From the NCBI GenBank assembly GCA_034359265.1, contig CP136893.1:26420001-26484000 (forward strand): DNA of 64,000 nt, in the 5' to 3' direction. The translations under genes were made by a program, and so were the position numbers. Source of the stretch: Canna indica (lineage: Eukaryota; Streptophyta; Magnoliopsida; Zingiberales; Cannaceae). The notes beneath the pieces are model-generated. The model had not been told where the DNA came from and did not search any database. It was given only the letters and a program-made list of their open reading frames with translations. Below are positions 58,845 to 64,000 of the stretch, one piece after another (position 1 is the stretch's first letter; the number at the start of each line of letters is the position of its first letter).

Positions 58845-59570
58845 CTAGCGTTATCTTCCTGCTGTGGATCAAAGTCTGATCATCTTCGTCGTCACGCCTT
58901 GGTTGATGCTCGTGTTGAGGATTGTTTACGGAAGGCTGTGGAGTATATGTTGATGACATGCGATTGAACTGACTATATTCAACATCTGCAAGGTTGATTG
59001 CAGGAATCGCTTTTAAATCTTGTGTTCACACATGTATTCGATGGGTTGACATCTCCTCCCATTGTAGTGTCACTTCGTCGACAGCTTCAAAAAATCGAGA
59101 ATGAGCTCACAAGTGCAATTATGGACTCCATGTTCCAAAATATGAGGGGTATGCCCCTTAATTCCAATCCACTAGTACATCTGGTGGACTAATGGCAGTG
59201 TAAGCGTCATCATGGCTCCAGTCTTAGATATACAAATGCAGATGATTCCACCTGAGTTGGCCAATTGGCAGTAGTCGACGTTTGAAGTAGTTATCGTCAG
59301 AGTCCGGGGTGGTTATATGGAAACGTCCGTCCACCAACCGACGATGCTTCCAAAGATTGATATACGATCAAATGTTTTTGATCTGCCTCGCTAAAAATCC
59401 AGCGATGTCTAAGTCACGGTGCATTTGTCCCCAGAATACCACAATGGTACATCTTCTTGACAAATATTGAGCACGCTCAGCAGTAGAAGCTGAGTTTGGA
59501 AGCAATACTTGAATAGAAGGGAGTTTGCCTCGGTATGGGACCAGAGGAGGTGAAGTGTTGGAGGCACAAG
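58845..59570. other. unassigned sequence between copia and CACTA elements
   Basis: Short open stretches exist on both strands, but none resembles a family I recognise. It may be flanking older repeats. Confidence 0.4.
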
Positions 59571-59584
59571 CACTATTGGAATAA

Positions 59585-59945
59585 TGGCCATTAGCAACGG
59601 CTCCAGCCATTGCTGAGCCGTTGTTGACAGCCATCATCAACGGACTGCAACGGCTCTGTCCGTTGCAATGGAGCCGTGGCAGAAATAAGTGTTGTTGATA
59701 ACTTAGCAACATATCAGCAACGACCGCTCAGGCTGTTGCTAATAATATTATCAGCAACGGTTTTGCCATGAACGCAGTGCCATTGCTGATAGAATTATTA
59801 GCAACGGCTCGCGTGTCCGTAGCAACGCCGTTAGTGAACAACCATTGCTAAGTCGTTGTTGTAGGTCATCAGCAACAGTTTTCGATAAACTTTTAGTAAC
59901 GGCTTTCCCACGGATGGCCGTGGGAAAGCCGTTGCTGATGACTAA
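59585..59945. repeat. subterminal agcaacgg/ccgttgct repeats
   Basis: About 15 copies of agcaacggct, agccgttgct and close variants in both orientations. It includes near-palindromes such as ggctttcccacggatggccg flanked by its inverse (59900-59935). Confidence 0.8.
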
Positions 59946-60221
59946 AACCTGAACAAAAAAAAAATTAAAATTTCAAATTTCCATTAATACATTGATACAA
60001 TATCTGATACATAATTCACACACCTATACACACATCCATTCACACATCACAAATACACCCATATATATATCAAAATAATTATACTTATATTTATAATTAT
60101 CCACAATCGTATAAAAACTATTCGAATGCAAAATTGAAGTATCAATATCCAAACAAAATAAAACTGAAATATATATAGTATCGAAGTAACAAAGTCAATA
60201 TAATAAAAATAATAATAAATC

Positions 60222-61677
60222 TCACGATGACGATGGAGGATGGTCTGGATCATATGGCGGGGTTTGAAGTGCCTGGGTGTACACCGACGTGGACTGACTT
60301 GAGGACGATGGATCAGATGATGATGATGCTCCAGGATGACCTGACAAGTTGCGTAGCATAGCATGCATCTCCGCCATCATCTGACTCTGATGCTCCATCA
60401 TCTCCTCCAGTGTCCTTATCCTGCTACTTTGATCATCTTTGGACCTGGAGGTGGACGGCCGCTCACCAGCATGCGGAGGGGTCGGTGCCCCAAGTGGCCC
60501 TAGCATGGCTCGCGCATGACCACTATCTGCAAAACCATACACGCGGCCGTGGTCCCAGCCACCTGCAGCATCGACCCACGCTATTGCGTCAAAGTCCTCG
60601 GGGGTGCCTCCGTGTTGTATCACCGTCTGACTGTAGGTCTCTTTCTTGAGTTTAATTTTTTGTTTAATATTTTTCATAAAACTTAAATTATAAATATATA
60701 ATGAATAATTTAAATAAATATACTTACCATAATAAATGAAGCGCGATTGTCGACGTACTCCCCCGTCCCATGCACTCGACGGTGTGTCCGCTCAAACACT
60801 GCCATCGGGGAGGGTTGCTGGACAGTCCCGTCGTCTACATTTACAAAATAAATATATTAATTAGTACACAGAGTAACAAATAAAATATAAAATTAAGATT
60901 AAGGTATACTTACCATATGGTTCGCGTGCACAGCAAATGCAGTATAGCCGCCAGTGTGACGCGCTCCTCCCCCCGACATGCGGTTTATAGCCGCAGTCCT
61001 AGAAACCTCCTGCCATCGATCCGTCGACCACATCGCCACCAGTTGGTCCCATATATCAGACGTAATCCAATCGGGGCCGTATCCCCGAGTCTCCACGATG
61101 TTAGTGGTCCCAGCTCGGGCCATCGCTTGGGACCGGGCCTGCCCCAACTGCCCATTGTACCTCACCCGAGAAATAGCCTCCCAAGCAGCGTAAATGAAGG
61201 GCCTCTGGTCCTCGGCCCATGTATAGCGAGCCTGCAAAATAATAATATTGGTACCAATATTAATCATCGTGCATGTATAAAAAAAATTAATACGCACCTC
61301 AAACTCGCGCCATAGCATATCGACGTGCTCACTGGCACGTGAGACCACGTAGAAGAAATGCTCCTTGGCACTTCTTCTTGCTCAAACCTACACAACAAAA
61401 ATAAATTTTAATATTATATTATGATATAATAAATTTTTAATGATTCATAATTCATGATATATTACCGCTCCCCAATCACGCTAATGAATCTGCGAGACTC
61501 TGCGGCTGGTGGAGGCTGCCACTTGTTCGGCCCGCGTGGCCGCCTGCGTTTGGATGTACTAGCCTCAAAAGTATCATCGGCAGGAGGATCAACGTGCCCA
61601 GTGAGTGCTGGAGTCTCACCGATCGGAGACTCTGAAGCTTTCCTGCAGCGATAACCACGACCAAACATATTTGTCAA
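60222..61677 (-). CDS. plant Transposase_24-like protein of the CACTA element (possibly broken)
   Basis: Proposed exons on the minus strand: 61677-61466, 61376-61298, 61231-60914, 60834-60728, 60644-60222. Readable blocks: PRGPNKWQPPPAAESRRFIS; SAKEHFFYVVSRASEHVDML; ARYTWAEDQRPFIYAAWEAI; YGPDWITSDIWDQLVAMWST; MAVFERTHRRVHGTGEYVDN; and a C-terminal coiled coil RTLEEMMEHQSQMMAEMHAM with a Ser/Pro-rich tail. This order fits Pfam Transposase_24, a CACTA companion protein. The junction before exon 4 does not keep frame by manual splicing, so either the splice site is different or a small indel exists. Otherwise there are no internal stops. Confidence 0.68.
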
Positions 61678-61743
61678 ATAGACATATAATTAGATTATTA
61701 TATATATAGTAAAGATATATTTAATATAATATATACTTTACAA

Positions 61744-63999
61744 TTATTCCTCATTATCAGAGTAATAGTCTTCGAATTCTTCATCTTCTTCCTCTTCTTC
61801 ATATTCTTCATCTTCTTCATCTCCAGCTTCCTCAATTTCATGATCGTCATCATTAGCATATTCAACTTCTAATTGAATTGACACTGTGTCTGCATCCTCG
61901 AGTATTGGAATAATACGATATACAGCAGAAGAATCATCTTCTTGATAGAAACCATCTGTCACATCTGGTATCGACTCATTTTCTCCTACTATCAGATCAA
62001 TTTTTCCTATACCTTTAGTCTTACAGACTACACATCAATATGCTCTATCTTTATTTCGAGCCGAATACGTCGCGTAATATACTTGTTCGGCTTGTAATGC
62101 CAATATAAAAGACTCATTTGCTGCCAATTTGGATTTGTAATTAACCTCAACAAGTTTGTTTATTGGATGAACTTTCATGCCCTTTTTTGTTGTATCGAAC
62201 CAATGACATCTAAATAGGATTACTGATTTTAAGCCGAAGTAGTGCAACTCTATCACTTCTTCCACCAGTCCATAAAAATTAATATCACATTCAACATAGG
62301 TTGTCCCTTTCACGCAGACCCCAGCATTCATCATCTTCTTTGTAAATGTATATTCCACCGTGTGAAATTTGTATCCATTAACAAAATATCCACTATAACA
62401 GGACACTAGTCGCGACGGTCCACTAACAAACTCAAATATTCTTTCATCTATTTTAACTCGGTGATCTTTGCTGTAAGCTTGAATCCATGTAGGGAAATCA
62501 CAATTCTGTAATCTCTCCAATTCTTGATCATTGTGAATAGAATATTTTTGCACCATCTCAATGTCAAATATTTCAATGAATTGTTCAATCTCTGGACAAT
62601 TGAGTAATAATACATACAAGTGTGCCAAATGATACTCTTCCTCGCTTAAGTGTCGAGATAGACGAGAACCAAAAACACGACCAGAGTGACAAAAAATATT
62701 TAAACGTCCATTTGAATGTCGAACTCCCCCGTCGTCGTTGCGTGAAAGATGATCAAATCTTGTATGTACTGTCGATTCAAAGTAAAATGAGCAGAATGTT
62801 GAAATTTCTTGGATGATATACGATTCAGATATTGATCCTTCAACAGCTGCAATGTTCTTTACTTTTTTCTTCAGATGATTCATGTATCTTTCAAATAAGT
62901 ACATCCACCGGTATTGAACGGGGCCACCAACTCGTGCCTCATATGCCAAGTGTATCGGTAGATGCTCCATCGAGTCAAAAAATACAGGAGGGAAAAATTG
63001 CTCCAGTTTGCATATGATTTCAACAATATTACTTTCAAGTATTGACATATCTTCGACTCGAATGACATTTGCACAAATATTTTTAAAAAACATACTTAAT
63101 TCAGTCAACGGACCCCAAATATTATCAGGTAGAAGATCTCGAAATACGATCGGAAACAATCTTTGCATGAATACATGACAATCATGGCTCTTCATCCCTG
63201 ATATTTTGCAATCATCGACGTTCACACATCGAGATAAGTTTGAAGCATATTCATCGGGTAATCTGAGTTCTTTTATCCATTGACAAACATCTTTGATATG
63301 TTATTTATTTAACACATACGGGGCCTTCGGTTTCAAATATCGTCCGTTGACCTCTTGTAACTCCAACTCTGGTCTCTTACAAAGTATTTTCAGATCATGT
63401 CGGGCTTTGACATTATCTTTAGTTTTTCTGAAAACATCCATCAAAGTGTTGAAAATATTATCAAACACATTTTTTTCAATGTGCATGACATCTAAATTAT
63501 GTCGAATCAGTAATGAACTCCAATAAGGCAATTCCCAAAAGATATTTTTTTTCACCCAATTATGTGTTTGACCAAATCCTGACACTCTTTCATTCCGATC
63601 AAATACTATCTCTGGAAGTGCCGAAACACGTGCTAACATTTGTTCACCAAACAACATCGGTGGTGCCCCATCTCTTTCGACTCTACCATTAGTAAATTTA
63701 TTACGATTCATTCGACGATGACAATCAAAGAATGAGATTTTTCATCCGTTCTGAAGACTGATTGATTTAGAGTGTTCCATACAATACAAATAAGAGAGTC
63801 GGCCGTCAGTGCTCCAACCAGACAACATATCATATGTCGGAAAATCATTGATTGTCTACAAGATCGCGATCTTTAAATTAAAGTTTTGCTTCTGATGACA
63901 ATCATAAGTGACAGCTCCTTCAGTCCACAATGTTTTCAATTCAGCTATTAAGGGTTTGAGAAACACGTCAATTTCTTTTCGCAGACCCTTAGGACCCAT
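61744..63999 (-). pseudogene. TNP2-type CACTA transposase with four in-frame stops (5' partial)
   Basis: A single minus-strand frame runs from the window edge to 61744 without frameshift. From the N-terminal side: GLRKEIDVFLKPLIAELKTL, TINDFPTYDMLSGWSTDGRL, HNLDVMHIEKNVFDNIFNTL (Transposase_tnp2). Next come CHVFMQRLFPIVFRDLLPDN, EARVGGPVQYRWMYLFERYM (DUF4218) and YFVNGYKFHTVEY, HWFDTTKKGMKVHP (DUF4216). An acidic Glu/Asp tail ends it. Stops lie at 63856-63858, 63742-63744, 63301-63303 and 62035-62037. The start of the gene lies outside the window. The protein would excise and mobilise the element, but this copy cannot make it as it stands. Confidence 0.85.
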
Positions 64000-64000
64000 A

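Larger units (their letters stand above)
59571..64000 (-). mobile_element. CACTA (En/Spm) element, 3' part, continuing beyond the window
   Basis: The left terminus cactattggaataatggcc begins at 59571 and is followed by a subterminal zone of agcaacgg/ccgttgct repeats in both orientations (59585-59945). Then come two minus-strand genes in the usual CACTA order: a Transposase_24-like gene (60222-61677) and a TNP2-type transposase (61744-63999, 5' end outside). The other terminus is not in view. Confidence 0.82.

Noticed and set aside
60047..60364. minus-strand hydrophobic open frame as a membrane protein
   Set aside because: Mostly AT-rich DNA giving Ile/Tyr/Phe by composition, located in the CACTA 3' untranslated region.
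1..64000. tRNA, rRNA, CRISPR array or operon-like gene cluster
   Set aside because: None seen on reading both strands. The only tRNA-related sequences are retroelement primer-binding sites.

Overview
The window is nuclear DNA of a flowering plant. It holds one long multi-exon host gene, two copies of a histone H2B gene, and a dense, nested set of plant transposable elements (hAT, CACTA, Mutator-like fold-back, PIF/Harbinger-like, Ty1/copia, Ty3/gypsy, LINE). It also holds an endogenous, broken badnavirus-type pararetrovirus. Badnavirus-type integrations, GC-rich histone codons and AT-rich intergenic DNA fit a monocot, but I cannot name the species.

Layout. 1-18000: a + strand gene for a conserved plant helical/ARM-like protein of unknown function. 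Fifteen exons (1016-17968) are visible and the first exon lies upstream of the window. Its introns carry three related hAT elements. One (7753-11659) has a decayed transposase and a perfect 8-bp target duplication. A second (11859-12912) has a GC-rich long inverted repeat inside it. 19500-24400: a fold-back element, two AT-rich hAT-type MITEs, a damaged H2B copy (22195-22605, minus) and a Mutator-like element inserted just upstream of its TATA box. 24500-31600: a decayed Ty3/gypsy element (minus strand) split by a CACTA relic, followed by a truncated Ac-like hAT. 31646-35764: a CACTA-type element carrying captured exons of a TRM10-type tRNA methyltransferase gene. 37900-40430: a decayed LINE. 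40665-42421: MITEs. 42430-52826: the endogenous pararetrovirus, interrupted by a young copia element (42645-48062) whose two LTRs differ at 3 of 394 positions and whose 1489-residue polyprotein is open. 53456-53878: the intact H2B copy (minus). 54600-59570: a gypsy pol relic and a copia deletion derivative. 59571-64000: the left part of another CACTA element with a Transposase_24-like gene and a TNP2 transposase pseudogene, both minus strand, running off the window.

The host genes look unrelated in function. The two H2B copies belong to one duplicated block about 31 kb apart. The downstream copy keeps the full histone fold and C-terminal ubiquitin-acceptor lysine. The upstream copy has a 5-bp deletion and CpG-to-TpG type changes. 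I found no tRNA, rRNA, CRISPR array or prokaryote-like operon. I see no clear case for an undescribed biological system. The most unusual structures are the TRM10-capturing CACTA element with 39-bp palindromic repeats, the GC-rich inverted repeat nested in a hAT element inside the host gene, and the virus-copia nest.
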